A stretch of DNA of 64,000 bases from Parapedobacter sp035556095 (GCF_035556095.1 NZ_DATMFT010000005.1:62001-126000), one strand, 5' to 3'; counted from the first letter of the stretch, positions 24,946 to 33,723 are shown. Numbers and translations: made by a program. Notes: generated by a model not told the origin, from the letters alone.

Positions 24946-26871
24946 ATGATGAACATTACCCTACCGGACGGCTCCGTGCGGCAATATGCGCATGGGACGT
25001 CAGCAATGGAAATCGCCGAATCCATTTCAGCCGGCCTGGCCCGCAATGTACTGGCTGCCGAAGTAAACGGCGAGGTTTGGGATGCGTCGCGCCCTATTGA
25101 AGACGATGCTATGGTGCGCCTACTCACTTGGAACGACAAGGAAGGCAAATCCACGTTCTGGCACTCGTCGGCCCACTTGATGGCTGAGGCGCTGGAAGCA
25201 TTGTATCCCGGCATCAAATTTGGCATTGGCCCAGCCATCGAAACGGGTTTTTATTACGATGTTGATTTTGGTGATCGCGAATTCTCGTCCGATGATTTCA
25301 AGCAAATTGAAGATAAGATCGTAGAACTGGCCCGTACGAAGGCTCCCTACGTACGCAAACCCGTCAGTAAAGCCGAGGCCGTAGCATATTTCACGGATAA
25401 AGGCGACGAATATAAACTGGACCTCATCAAGGACCTGCCCGACGGTAGCATCACGTTCTATACACAGGGCAATTTTACTGACCTGTGCCGCGGCCCGCAC
25501 ATTCCGAATACGGGCTTTATAAAAGCGGTGAAGCTCACCAATGTAGCGGGAGCTTATTGGCGTGGTGATGAAAGCCGCAAACAGCTCACCCGTATATACG
25601 GTGTAACCTTTCCCAAGGCAGGTGAGCTGGCGGACTACCTGCACATGATCGAGGAAGCGAAGAAAAGAGACCATCGCAAGTTGGGGAGGGAACTGGAATT
25701 ATTTGCTTTTTCGGAAAAGGTGGGGCTGGGGCTACCCTTATGGTTGCCTAAAGGCGCGCGCTTGCGGCAGAAGTTGATTGATTTCCTGCAACGGGCGCAG
25801 GTTAAAGCTGGATACGAGCCGGTGGTGACCCCACATATCGGCCATAAAAATCTATATGTAACTTCGGGGCACTACGAGAAGTATGGAGCGGATTCTTTCC
25901 AGCCCATCCATACCCCGCAGGAAGGGGAGGAGTTCTTGCTGAAGCCTATGAACTGTCCACACCATTGCGAGATCTATAAAACGAAACCCCGCTCGTATAA
26001 AGACCTGCCGATTCGTTATGCGGAATTCGGTACCGTGTACCGGTATGAACAGAGTGGTGAGCTGCATGGTTTGACACGTGTTCGTGGCTTTACGCAAGAC
26101 GATGCCCACTTGTTCTGCCGCCCTGATCAAGTAAAGGATGAGTTTAAGAAGGTTATCGACTTGGTTCTCTATGTTTTCGGGGCGCTGGGTTTTGAAGATT
26201 ATACCGCACAGATTTCCCTTCGGGATCCCGACAATAAGGGCAAATACATCGGAACGGATGAAAACTGGGATCGTGCCGAGCAGGATATCATCGAAGCAGC
26301 CAACGAAAAGGGCTTGAATACTATCGTGGAATACGGTGAGGCTGCCTTTTATGGTCCGAAGCTCGACTTCATGGTGAAGGATGCATTGGGGCGGAAGTGG
26401 CAGTTGGGTACCATCCAGGTGGATTACAACCTGCCCGAGCGGTTCGAGCTGGAGTATACCGGTAGTGACAATGTGAAGCACCGCCCGGTAATGATACACC
26501 GTGCGCCGTTTGGTTCGCTGGAACGCTTTGTCGCCGTGTTGATTGAACATTGTGCCGGCCAGTTTCCATTATGGCTGTCCCCGGAGCAATTTATCATTCT
26601 TCCGGTATCGGAGAAATACGAAGAATATGCGAAAAAACTTTTAGAATCACTCAATAATTCCGATATTCGCGGCCTACTGGACTTGCGCGACGAAAAGGTC
26701 GGACGCAAAATCAGGGATGCAGAATTGAAGAAAATACCCTACATGCTGATCGTAGGTGAGAAAGAAGAGGCGGATGGTACGGTTTCTGTGCGGAAACACG
26801 GTGCCGGAGATTTAGGAGCGATGAGCGTAGACGCATTTAGTGAGCAGTTAATAAAAGAGATAACCGTTTAA
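24946..26871 (+). CDS. thrS: Threonyl-tRNA synthetase
   Basis: 641 residues, class II. Domains: TGS (1-60), the editing domain with HSSAHLMAEAL and, further on, the conserved DLCRGPHIPNTG, the catalytic core (KPMNCPHHCEIYK, zinc ligand Cys; RYAEFGTVYRYEQSGEL; GFTQDDAHLFC; MIHRAPFGSLERF) and the C-terminal anticodon-binding domain. Either of the two Met codons at 24946 and 24949 may start it. A -7 box, TACCTTTG (24866-24873), leaves a leader of about 70 nt. It heads the classical thrS-infC-rpmI-rplT order. Confidence 0.97.
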   Translation: MMNITLPDGSVRQYAHGTSAMEIAESISAGLARNVLAAEVNGEVWDASRPIEDDAMVRLLTWNDKEGKSTFWHSSAHLMAEALEALYPGIKFGIGPAIETGFYYDVDFGDREFSSDDFKQIEDKIVELARTKAPYVRKPVSKAEAVAYFTDKGDEYKLDLIKDLPDGSITFYTQGNFTDLCRGPHIPNTGFIKAVKLTNVAGAYWRGDESRKQLTRIYGVTFPKAGELADYLHMIEEAKKRDHRKLGRELELFAFSEKVGLGLPLWLPKGARLRQKLIDFLQRAQVKAGYEPVVTPHIGHKNLYVTSGHYEKYGADSFQPIHTPQEGEEFLLKPMNCPHHCEIYKTKPRSYKDLPIRYAEFGTVYRYEQSGELHGLTRVRGFTQDDAHLFCRPDQVKDEFKKVIDLVLYVFGALGFEDYTAQISLRDPDNKGKYIGTDENWDRAEQDIIEAANEKGLNTIVEYGEAAFYGPKLDFMVKDALGRKWQLGTIQVDYNLPERFELEYTGSDNVKHRPVMIHRAPFGSLERFVAVLIEHCAGQFPLWLSPEQFIILPVSEKYEEYAKKLLESLNNSDIRGLLDLRDEKVGRKIRDAELKKIPYMLIVGEKEEADGTVSVRKHGAGDLGAMSVDAFSEQLIKEITV

Positions 26872-26884
26872 ATTAGTTGAACAT

Positions 26885-27454
26885 TTGGCATTAAAAAGAC
26901 CAGGATTCAGAGGCCCGAGGCCACCATTTAGAAAGAAGGAACCGGAGCACCGTATCAATGAACATATCAGGGTACCCGAGGTACGATTGGTAGGCGACAA
27001 TATCGAGCAAGGGATATACCCCACACGTAAGGCATTGGAGCTTGCTGATGAATTAGAGCTGGATTTGGTGGAAATATCGCCAAAAGCGGTTCCTCCCGTT
27101 TGCCGAATCATCGACTACAGCAAGTTTATTTACGAGCAGAAGAAGAAGCAGAAGGAGATTAAGTCCAATGCTAAGCAAACGGTTATTAAAGAAATCCGCT
27201 TTGGCCCCAACACCAATGACCATGACTTTGAGTTTAAACTCAAGCATGCCATTAAGTTTTTGGAGTCTGGGGAGAAGGTCCGCGCTTACGTCCATTTCAA
27301 GGGCCGTGCCATCGTTTATAAGGAGCAAGGTGAAATCCTGTTGTTGCGTTTTGCACAGGCACTGGAGGAGTATGGCAAAGTGGAGTTGCTGCCCAAATTG
27401 GAAGGCAAACGGATGTTCCTTACCGTAGCGCCGAAGACGGCAGCTAAAAAGTAA
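26885..27454 (+). CDS. infC: Translation initiation factor IF-3, with a TTG start
   Basis: 189 residues. IF-3 binds the 30S subunit, blocks early 50S joining and checks the start codon. The sequence shows the N-domain (HRINEHIRVPEVRLVG), a lysine-rich linker (YEQKKKQKEIK), and the C-domain (IKEIRFGPNTNDHDFEFKLKHAIKFLESGEKVRAYVHFKGR). The first in-frame ATG lies far inside the C-domain, so a non-ATG start is required; TTG at 26885, 13 bp after thrS, gives MALKRPGF and fits. Rare starts are known in infC genes and serve feedback control by IF-3. Confidence 0.95.
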   Translation: MALKRPGFRGPRPPFRKKEPEHRINEHIRVPEVRLVGDNIEQGIYPTRKALELADELELDLVEISPKAVPPVCRIIDYSKFIYEQKKKQKEIKSNAKQTVIKEIRFGPNTNDHDFEFKLKHAIKFLESGEKVRAYVHFKGRAIVYKEQGEILLLRFAQALEEYGKVELLPKLEGKRMFLTVAPKTAAKK

Positions 27455-27486
27455 ATACTAACAAGTCGATATAAAAATTAGTAATC

Positions 27487-27687
27487 ATGCCAAAAGTAAA
27501 AACCAATTCCAGTGCGAAAAAGCGTTTCAAGCTTACTGGAACAGGTAAGATTGCCCGGAAGCATGCCTTTAAGAGTCACATCCTGACAAAAAAGAGCACC
27601 AAGCAGAAACGCAATCTGACGCAGACCGGTTTAGTGTCTGAAGCCGATATGGGCAACGTAAAACGTATGCTTGTTATTGGGAAATAA
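27487..27687 (+). CDS. rpmI: 50S ribosomal protein L35
   Basis: 66 residues, very basic. MPKVKTNSSAKKRFKLTGTGKI and the AFKSHILTKKSTKQKRNL segment are typical of L35. It lies 32 bp after infC. Its stop codon is directly followed by a 21-bp tandem repeat. Confidence 0.95.
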   Translation: MPKVKTNSSAKKRFKLTGTGKIARKHAFKSHILTKKSTKQKRNLTQTGLVSEADMGNVKRMLVIGK

Positions 27688-27727
27688 GTCGTAAGTCTTA
27701 TGTCTTTAGTCGTAAGTCTTACGTCTT
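27686..27727 (+). repeat. Two tandem copies of a 21-bp GTCGTAAGTCTTA repeat after rpmI
   Basis: Copies at 27686-27706 and 27707-27727 differ at two positions. The first overlaps the TAA of rpmI. The same sequence family occurs after the helicase stop at 52182-52274. Confidence 0.75.
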
Positions 27728-27820
27728 AGTAAAAGTAGTAATTATTCATATTAATTAACCGGGTATTGGGTTGTAAGACCGTTGCGAAACACGGCGCCTG
27801 CTACCAAAAAAGTAAAGTTT

Positions 27821-28165
27821 ATGCCACGTTCGGTTAACGCAGTAGCGTCTAGAAGACGACGTAAGAAGATCCTCAAGATGGCCAAAGGCTATTATGGGTC
27901 GCGCAGCAAGGTTTATACCGTTGCTAAAAACACAGTAGAAAAGGGGTTGTTGTACGCTTATCGCGATCGCAAGACCAAAAAACGGGAATTTAGGGCGTTG
28001 TGGATACAACGTATCAACGCCGGTGCCCGCGAGCATGGGGTTTCCTACTCGCAATTGATGGGTAAGTTGAACGCCAAAAATATCGGGTTGAACCGCAAGG
28101 TACTCGCTGACTTGGCGATGAACAATCCGGAGGCTTTCAAAGCCGTTGTTGATGCAGTGAAATAA
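27821..28165 (+). CDS. rplT: 50S ribosomal protein L20
   Basis: 114 residues. MPRSVNAVASRRRRKKILKM, GYYGSRSKVYTVA, YRDRKTKKREFRALWIQRINA and the final MNNPEAFKAVVD are all standard L20 features. I chose the ATG at 27821 because the open frame's earlier codons (27782 on) do not belong to the family. L20 binds 23S rRNA early in assembly and in other bacteria represses its own operon; no matching hairpin was looked for beyond the repeat upstream. Confidence 0.95.
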   Translation: MPRSVNAVASRRRRKKILKMAKGYYGSRSKVYTVAKNTVEKGLLYAYRDRKTKKREFRALWIQRINAGAREHGVSYSQLMGKLNAKNIGLNRKVLADLAMNNPEAFKAVVDAVK

Positions 28166-28198
28166 CGTTTTTAAAAACCGATATCGATTTTGTTAGTG

Positions 28199-28233
28199 AA
28201 AAAGGGAGTCCCCAATCGGTGGATTCCCTTTTT
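28199..28233 (+). terminator. Intrinsic terminator after rplT
   Basis: A 13-bp stem (28199-28211 with 28221-28233, one G-T pair) with A5/T6 flanks lies between convergent rplT and gap, so it may serve both. Confidence 0.85.
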
Positions 28234-28244
28234 TGATAGTGGAC

Positions 28245-29252
28245 CTATCCATTTGCTGCCAATCTGACCAATAAATCCACTAAACGGTTGGAGTAGCCAT
28301 ATTCGTTGTCATACCAACCAACAACCTTAACCAGTCCTCCCACAACCGACGTCAGTTGTGCGTCAAACACGCATGAATAGGGGCTGTTGATAATATCCAC
28401 CGACACAATGGGGTCTTCGGTATATTGCAATACATGCTTTAGGCTGCCCGTGGCAGCGTCCTTAAACGCCGCATTGATTTCTGCCACCGTCGGCTGTTGC
28501 CGCAGATTGCACGTGAAATCGGTGAGCGATCCGTTTAACACGGGCACGCGGATGCCTGCACCGCCGAGTTTACCTTCGAGGTGCGGAAATACGTTGGTGA
28601 TGGCTTTGGCAGCACCGGTGGTAGTGGGAATGATTGATGCCGATGCTGCACGCGCCCGCCGCAAATCCCGGTGGGGGCGGTCGTGCAGGCTTTGGTCGCC
28701 CGTCATGCTGTGTACTGTGGTGATATAACCGTCTACGATTCCCCAATGGTCGTCCAATACCTTTACCAAAGGCGCCAAATTGTTGGTGGTACAAGAAGCG
28801 TTGGACAGTATAGGCGTGCGTATGTCGATGTCGTCGTCGTTTATGCCAAGTACGACAGTAGGGATTTCCTTATCTGGTGAGGGGGCGGAAATGATGACCT
28901 GCTTGGCGCCGGCTTCAAGATGTTGAACCGCCTGGTGTTTTGCCGTGAATTTCCCAGTTGACTCGATGACGACGTCGATGTCTAGGGATGCCCACGGCAA
29001 TTTGACCGGATCTTGTTCACGTACGATAGGGATGGGGGGATGCCCGCCGACGACCAGCCGATCGTTGTCGATGCCTACTTCCCCCGGATAAGGACCGTGT
29101 ACTGAGTCGTATTTAAAAAGGTGGGCCAGTGTGGGTGTATCTGTAAGGTCATTGATCGCGGCGATGGTAATTCCATCCAGCTTGCGAAGCAGAATGTTTC
29201 TCAAGGTATTGCGGCCAATACGGCCAAATCCATTAATGGCGACGTTAAGCAT
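28245..29252 (-). CDS. gap: Glyceraldehyde-3-phosphate dehydrogenase, type I
   Basis: 335 residues. It oxidises glyceraldehyde-3-phosphate with NAD in glycolysis. The Rossmann start NVAINGFGRIGRNTLR, the catalytic Cys in SNASCTTNNLAP, the His region HSMTGDQSLHD, and the C-terminal GWYDNEYGYSNRLVDL are all present. The open frame begins with a TTG at 29258; the ATG at 29252 is better. A -7 box, TAACTTTG, lies on the minus strand at 29285-29292. Confidence 0.96.
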   Translation of the reverse strand: MLNVAINGFGRIGRNTLRNILLRKLDGITIAAINDLTDTPTLAHLFKYDSVHGPYPGEVGIDNDRLVVGGHPPIPIVREQDPVKLPWASLDIDVVIESTGKFTAKHQAVQHLEAGAKQVIISAPSPDKEIPTVVLGINDDDIDIRTPILSNASCTTNNLAPLVKVLDDHWGIVDGYITTVHSMTGDQSLHDRPHRDLRRARAASASIIPTTTGAAKAITNVFPHLEGKLGGAGIRVPVLNGSLTDFTCNLRQQPTVAEINAAFKDAATGSLKHVLQYTEDPIVSVDIINSPYSCVFDAQLTSVVGGLVKVVGWYDNEYGYSNRLVDLLVRLAANG

Positions 29253-29346
29253 GTTCAATTGTATTATTACGGTCTTGTTGCAAACAAAGTTACATATTTC
29301 GTTCGTGTGCGAGGAAACAAATTAGTGGTCTCCGGGTTTTGATAGT

Positions 29347-29526
29347 ATGGAAAAAGAAGAAAAATTCGAGCCCAAAGATTCAACCCGTGACGTCAAACAG
29401 CAGGAGCGGGCGGTTACCCGAAAAGCCAGCCAAGGACATGTTCAAAAAGGTGAAAAAATGGCGAATCCGGCATTGAAGCGGAAGTTCAGCGAGCAACCTC
29501 CGACGAAGCACAATTCGAAAACGTAG
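29347..29526 (+). CDS. Small charged protein, 59 residues, function unknown
   Basis: An ATG-to-TAG frame of 59 codons between divergent gap and a convergent thioredoxin-fold gene. The product (MEKEEKFEPKDSTRDVKQQE... ending HNSKT) is very rich in Lys, Glu, Gln and Arg and has no hydrophobic core, so it would be disordered. The region has no rival gene, and codon use looks normal, but a chance frame cannot be excluded. Confidence 0.5.
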   Translation: MEKEEKFEPKDSTRDVKQQERAVTRKASQGHVQKGEKMANPALKRKFSEQPPTKHNSKT

Positions 29527-29555
29527 CATGCGAAAATCGCATAGCCGAAGAGGTA

Positions 29556-30161
29556 CTATTTATTGATGGCAGCGATAATATCGTTGACAGGGCGTTCGCC
29601 ATTCCAGTATGTTTTCAATTCACCGTCGGTACCGTAAACGTACGTAGCGGGATATTGCGATGGAAGGTGGAACTTGTTGATAAAGTCTGCGCCTCGATCA
29701 TAGAGCACTTCCACGTTTTCTTTGCCTACCAATGGTTGTGCCCAGGTATCGAGGAACGACGCCATCAAGGCTGGATCGTTCATAGATACAAAGTAAAAGT
29801 TGGCATTTTTTACCTCGCTATAATGTTTGCCGATGTCACTGGCCTCATGTTGGCAATGGCTGCATGTGGGATCAAATAAAATGAAAACGATATTTCCCGT
29901 TTTGGCCAAGTCTTCTTTCGTGAAGCGGATGCCACTTTTCAGGATATAGAATGTAAAGTCGGGTATGGACGATGCCGGTTCAGCAGCGGTGGCGGGCTGT
30001 GGTGGTTGGCTGGCGGGGGCAGCGGTATGCGCCTGTTCAGATGCAGCGACCGGAGGCACTTGGTCGGCTGAATGTGTTGTTGTTCCACTGTTACTACACG
30101 CCGCAGTAACGGAAATGGCGGCGGCAACAAGCTTTGAAAAGAGATTTACTCGAATTGTCAT
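29556..30161 (-). CDS. Thioredoxin-fold lipoprotein (TlpA/peroxiredoxin-like)
   Basis: 201 residues. A lipobox VTAAC (Cys about 22) and a long Ala/Pro/Thr-rich linker precede a thioredoxin-like domain. Its motif is FDPTCSHCQHEASDIG, a CxxC in the thioredoxin position, with the downstream cis-Pro region QYPATYVYG. It probably acts on thiols or resists oxidants outside the cytoplasm. It lies 24 bp downstream of the aspartate kinase gene on the same strand. Confidence 0.85.
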   Translation of the reverse strand: MTIRVNLFSKLVAAAISVTAACSNSGTTTHSADQVPPVAASEQAHTAAPASQPPQPATAAEPASSIPDFTFYILKSGIRFTKEDLAKTGNIVFILFDPTCSHCQHEASDIGKHYSEVKNANFYFVSMNDPALMASFLDTWAQPLVGKENVEVLYDRGADFINKFHLPSQYPATYVYGTDGELKTYWNGERPVNDIIAAINK

Positions 30162-30185
30162 GTATGCAAAGGTAAGGGTTTATGA

Positions 30186-31448
30186 TTATAGTTTACGTAC
30201 CAAAAGCTGACATGTATAACTGTCTTTGAGTTCCATGATGATTTCCTTTTCGATCAGTACGCGGTCGATGGTTTGCTGGTTATAGTAGCGGATGGTAATC
30301 AATTCCAATCCGTTTTGGAACTGTACATCGTAGCGTCCTTGCAGGTCGTGAAGCAAAGCGGATACATTACTGCCCGTATCGTCGATGCTCACCGAAAAGT
30401 TGACGGCACTGTTGTGCATCATGTTCACTTTGATTTTATGTGCATGGAAACGGCTGAAGATATCGCTGAGGTTGTCTTCAACGATAAAGGAGAAATCTTT
30501 AGGCAGGATGGACACCAGTACCTGATTTACCTTGAAAATGAACGAAGGTACGGGAAGCGATTCATTGGTGCTTTTGATCTGCGTGCCACCATTCTCAATA
30601 TCGATAAATGATTTCACGAAAAGGGGGATGTTCTGATTCTGCAACGGCTTGATTGTTTTCGGATGGATAACCGTTGCACCGTAATACGTGAGTTCAATGG
30701 CGTCTAAATATGATAATTCGGGAATAAGCTCCGTTTGGTCGAACCATTTCGGGTCAGCGTTTAGCACTCCCGGTACATCTTTCCAGATGGTGAGGCTTTC
30801 GGCACCCAGGCACGCAGCGAAAATAGCCGCGGAATAGTCCGATCCCTCGCGGCCCAATGTGGTGGTGAAATTTTCTGAGGTGGAACCGATGAAGCCCTGT
30901 GTTACCAAGAATTGGCTTTCGAGTAATCCGGGCAATCGCTCCTGTATGCGTGCAGCCGTAACTTTCCAATCTACGCGGCCCTCGCGGTGTGTATTGTCGG
31001 TAAGGATATAATCACGGGCATCTATCCAGCGGCTATTCAATCCGATTGCATTCAGGTAGTGGCTTACAATGGTCGTAGAAACGAGTTCACCTACAGCGAC
31101 AATCTGGTCGTATAGGTAGTCGTATGGGTCCATGGGCGGTTCATCCAATATCCACTCGATTTCAACAAATCGGTTGGCAACCTCGTTGTGCACTGGATGG
31201 TCATGGTCTGGAAAGAGCTGCTGTGCAATGGCTAAGTGATACCTTTTGGTCTCTTCGAGGAGGTCGGCCGCGGAATCGGTGCCGTTAACATGGTGTTGAA
31301 CCAACTGTTCCAGGAGATTGGTGGTTTTGCCCATGGCCGAAACCACGATCAGCAGCATACTGTCGCGATGTGCCCCGACAATACGACCCAGGTTTAATAC
31401 GCCTTCAGCGTCCTTGACGGATGCACCGCCAAATTTGAATACTTGCAT
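30186..31448 (-). CDS. Aspartate kinase
   Basis: 420 residues. It phosphorylates aspartate, the first step to lysine, threonine, methionine and diaminopimelate. The kinase domain starts MQVFKFGGASVKDAEG and has GFIGSTSENFTTTLGREGSDYSAAI; the C-terminal third is an ACT-type regulatory region (SFIVEDNLSDIF; VNMMHNSAVNFSVSIDD) for feedback control. No homoserine dehydrogenase is fused. Its start overlaps the TAA of the upstream lipoprotein by one base (TAATG), so translation is probably coupled. dapA, the next enzyme for lysine, is at 6251-7135. Confidence 0.94.
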   Translation of the reverse strand: MQVFKFGGASVKDAEGVLNLGRIVGAHRDSMLLIVVSAMGKTTNLLEQLVQHHVNGTDSAADLLEETKRYHLAIAQQLFPDHDHPVHNEVANRFVEIEWILDEPPMDPYDYLYDQIVAVGELVSTTIVSHYLNAIGLNSRWIDARDYILTDNTHREGRVDWKVTAARIQERLPGLLESQFLVTQGFIGSTSENFTTTLGREGSDYSAAIFAACLGAESLTIWKDVPGVLNADPKWFDQTELIPELSYLDAIELTYYGATVIHPKTIKPLQNQNIPLFVKSFIDIENGGTQIKSTNESLPVPSFIFKVNQVLVSILPKDFSFIVEDNLSDIFSRFHAHKIKVNMMHNSAVNFSVSIDDTGSNVSALLHDLQGRYDVQFQNGLELITIRYYNQQTIDRVLIEKEIIMELKDSYTCQLLVRKL

Positions 31449-32260
31449 TAAGGTTTAACTTGTGTGTTTAGTTCGGCAATAATCCTTTTCGCCCGGTCTG
31501 ACAATAACCGCTCAATGTCGGTATGCGGAATGCGGAGTTCGGTCTGTCCGTTTACGTAAGGTTTTATCTCGTAGATATTGTAAAGGAATAGCATGCTGTC
31601 AGGCTCGATTGCGAAATTATCCGGCAGGCTGAACTGGCCACCGTCGAAAAAATAGGCATCTTCTAGCGACTGGTCGACTCCCAGATTTTCCTGCTGGCGG
31701 AAATAGCGCTCGGCCACAGCGGCCAATTCATTCTGGAAGGACGGGATCACCATGTCGTTTAGCGTAAGCCATTCGTTGGCCTGCAAATCGTAGTGCTTGA
31801 AGATGGTTGCATAGTTGCCGTGGGCGCCCCCTGTATAGGACGATGCGTGGATAGCCAGCCCCAAATATGTGGGCGTAATGCTGTACACCTTAGCGTGCGA
31901 TTCAGAAGTCCATATCCGCGGATACGAGTCGGAAGCATAGAAGCGATCAAACTCACCGATAAATGTACTTGCTGCCTCTTCCACCGTGGTGCTATCATCG
32001 CCCAATAAGGCCGTTTGGACAAACCGGTTGGCTGTCGAGTCGTCAAATACGGGATATGATGCGGAAAAAAAGGCCGTATCGGTGGTCTCACTTGTCTTGA
32101 TCAGGTTTTCGCTGTATTTGATATAATCTTTGTACGTGTAAACCAACGTATCGGTTGCCGTGTTCCGCGCGGTTTCTTGTTGTTTGCCCGTATTCGGTTG
32201 GCACGCTGCCAGCGCCAAGCCAAAAGAAATACAATATGCGGTTACCCTCGTTATCTCCAT
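31448..32260 (-). CDS. DUF3298/DUF4163-type lipoprotein
   Basis: 270 residues. A signal peptide with lipobox LALAAC (Cys about 19) is followed by a mature domain of the DUF3298-and-DUF4163 type: an N-terminal part around SASYPVFDDSTANRFV and a C-terminal part with GGAHGNYATIFKHYDLQANEWLTLNDMV and PYVNGQTELRIPHTDIERLL. Related domains occur in the anti-sigma factor RsiV, but a sigma factor is not next to it here. Function unknown; outer-membrane or periplasmic location is likely. One-base overlap with aspartate kinase. Confidence 0.8.
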   Translation of the reverse strand: MEITRVTAYCISFGLALAACQPNTGKQQETARNTATDTLVYTYKDYIKYSENLIKTSETTDTAFFSASYPVFDDSTANRFVQTALLGDDSTTVEEAASTFIGEFDRFYASDSYPRIWTSESHAKVYSITPTYLGLAIHASSYTGGAHGNYATIFKHYDLQANEWLTLNDMVIPSFQNELAAVAERYFRQQENLGVDQSLEDAYFFDGGQFSLPDNFAIEPDSMLFLYNIYEIKPYVNGQTELRIPHTDIERLLSDRAKRIIAELNTQVKP

Positions 32261-32272
32261 TGCTTACTCTTT

Positions 32273-32740
32273 TTATTTACTTATCGCTTCTGAACTGGCG
32301 ATGGCTACATTTACCCATTCACCGTCAAAAGTCGCTCCATATTTTTCATAGAATTGGATAGCGGGCTCATTCCATTCCAATACTTGCCAAACCATCCCGC
32401 TATAGCCCTTGGATTGGCATTCTTTCCAGGTTTCGTCAAAAAGCAGCCTGCCCACACCTTTGCCGCGCATGTGCTCGGTAACGATAATATCTTCAAGATA
32501 GAGGCGCCGGCCTTTCCATGTGGAGTACCGGATATAAAAGAGTGACATGCCGACAATGTGGCCATCTACCTCGGCTACAAACGCTTCCCAAACGGGATGG
32601 TCGCCAAAGCCGGCATCGATGAATTCGTCCAGGCTGACGGTCACTTCATCAGGAGCACGTTCATACCTCGCCAGTTCTCTAACCAGCTCCAATAGCTGCT
32701 TACAGTCCGTTGCGGTGGCTTTGCGTATGGTGGGATTCAT
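32273..32740 (-). CDS. GNAT N-acetyltransferase (diamine acetyltransferase-like)
   Basis: 155 residues. The acetyl-CoA pocket is visible in LEDIIVTEHMRGKGVGRLLF (R/QxxGxG/A), followed by VLEWNEPAIQFYEKYGA. Overall layout matches the spermidine/spermine acetyltransferase-like group, but the substrate is not certain. I chose the ATG at 32740 (MNPTIRKATATD); the frame continues upstream to 32827 but those residues do not fit the family. Spacing to the upstream YggS-type gene is about 40 bp. Confidence 0.88.
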   Translation of the reverse strand: MNPTIRKATATDCKQLLELVRELARYERAPDEVTVSLDEFIDAGFGDHPVWEAFVAEVDGHIVGMSLFYIRYSTWKGRRLYLEDIIVTEHMRGKGVGRLLFDETWKECQSKGYSGMVWQVLEWNEPAIQFYEKYGATFDGEWVNVAIASSEAISK

Positions 32741-32781
32741 TGTCTTTGTTGTTGTTACATCTTTAGCCTCAGCTGCCCGTT

Positions 32782-33447
32782 TTATCGGTTTCCGAAAAGC
32801 GTACTGCCCAACCGCACCATCGTGCAACCCTGCTCAATGGCAATCTTGTAGTCTGCCGACATGCCCATGGAGAGGATGTCGAAATAATCGGTATGCCTAA
32901 AAAAACTAACTTTGACGCCATCGAATAATGATTTCAATTCGCCGAATTCCGCCTTCACTTCCCGTTCATTAGGGGTGTTGGTGGCGATACCCATTAATCC
33001 GCGGATACGAATGTGCTTCATCTCGGTAAATTCTTCAGACCGCAATAGCGCTATCAATTCCACATGGTCGAGCCCGAATTTGGTTTCCTCCTCGGCGATG
33101 TGGATTTGTAGTAGACAGTCAACGATACGGTCATTTTTTTTCGCTTGCTTGTCTATTTCTTCCAGTAGTTTTAAGCTGTCTACCGAATGGATAAGCGTAA
33201 TGAACGGTGCGATGTATTTCACCTTGTTGCGCTGTAGGTGGCCGATGAGGTGCCATTGGATATCTTTGGGCAGGGCCTCGTATTTGCCCACCAGTTCCTG
33301 GACGATGTTCTCCCCAAAAATCCGTTGACCGGCATCGTACGCTTCCTGAATCACTTCCAGTGGTTTGGTTTTTGATACGGCAACCAAGGTAACGTTTAGA
33401 CGGTTTAATTCGTCGTTAGTGGTTTTGATTTGACTGGCTATATCCAT
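32782..33447 (-). CDS. YggS-family pyridoxal-phosphate homeostasis protein
   Basis: About 221 residues. YggS/PLPBP proteins hold PLP on a single-domain alanine-racemase-like barrel and keep vitamin B6 and amino-acid pools in balance. The PLP lysine is in VTLVAVSKTKPLEVI; other markers are GQRIFGENIVQEL, WHLIGHLQRNKVKYI, IHSVDSLKL, RGLMGIAT, LSMGMSADYKIAIEQG and VRLGSTLFG. An ATG at 33483 gives 12 more residues; 33447 fits the family start better. Not an amino-acid racemase by itself. Confidence 0.93.
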   Translation of the reverse strand: MDIASQIKTTNDELNRLNVTLVAVSKTKPLEVIQEAYDAGQRIFGENIVQELVGKYEALPKDIQWHLIGHLQRNKVKYIAPFITLIHSVDSLKLLEEIDKQAKKNDRIVDCLLQIHIAEEETKFGLDHVELIALLRSEEFTEMKHIRIRGLMGIATNTPNEREVKAEFGELKSLFDGVKVSFFRHTDYFDILSMGMSADYKIAIEQGCTMVRLGSTLFGNR

Positions 33448-33518
33448 AAATAGGGAGCTATTTCCGTAAGTTTCATCTGTCATACTTTTCTTTTAAAGGC
33501 AGATAAGAAACTGATATT

Positions 33519-33549
33519 TTGCAATTAAATAGCAATTTGTCTAAGTTTC
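33519..33549 (+). promoter_or_regulatory. Upstream copy of the duplicated promoter (P1)
   Basis: TTG (33519-33521), 20-nt spacer, TAAGTTTC (33542-33549). The last base of the -7 box is C instead of G, so it may be weaker than P2. Confidence 0.65.
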
Positions 33550-33593
33550 ATCTTTCCCAACTTTCTCTCAGTGGCAGATGAGAGATCGACAAA

Positions 33594-33624
33594 TTGCATT
33601 TAAATAGCAATTTGTCTAAGTTTG
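33594..33624 (+). promoter_or_regulatory. Downstream copy of the duplicated promoter (P2)
   Basis: TTG (33594-33596), 20-nt spacer, TAAGTTTG (33617-33624), a perfect match. The leader to the ATG at 33724 is about 95 nt. Confidence 0.8.
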
Positions 33625-33723
33625 CACAAAACTACGAAACCTGCGGGTATCCATCAAGCGTAGGATATGGGAATTGGCGGATAGGCGATAAAGGTGTAGC
33701 GATAGATGTGGTAATGTAAATAC

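Larger units (their letters stand above)
33498..33647 (+). repeat. 75-bp tandem duplication upstream of the DUF4296-mutS2 operon
   Basis: Two copies beginning at 33498 and 33573, each with GGCAGAT...GCAATTT and then GTCTAAGTTT, in exact 75-bp register. Copy similarity is highest from the TTG to the -7 box (about 28 of 31 bases) and lower elsewhere. Each contains a complete promoter. Confidence 0.8.

Noticed and set aside
25852..26550. A 232-codon minus-strand open frame.
   Set aside because: Antisense to the thrS catalytic core, with no recognised motif.
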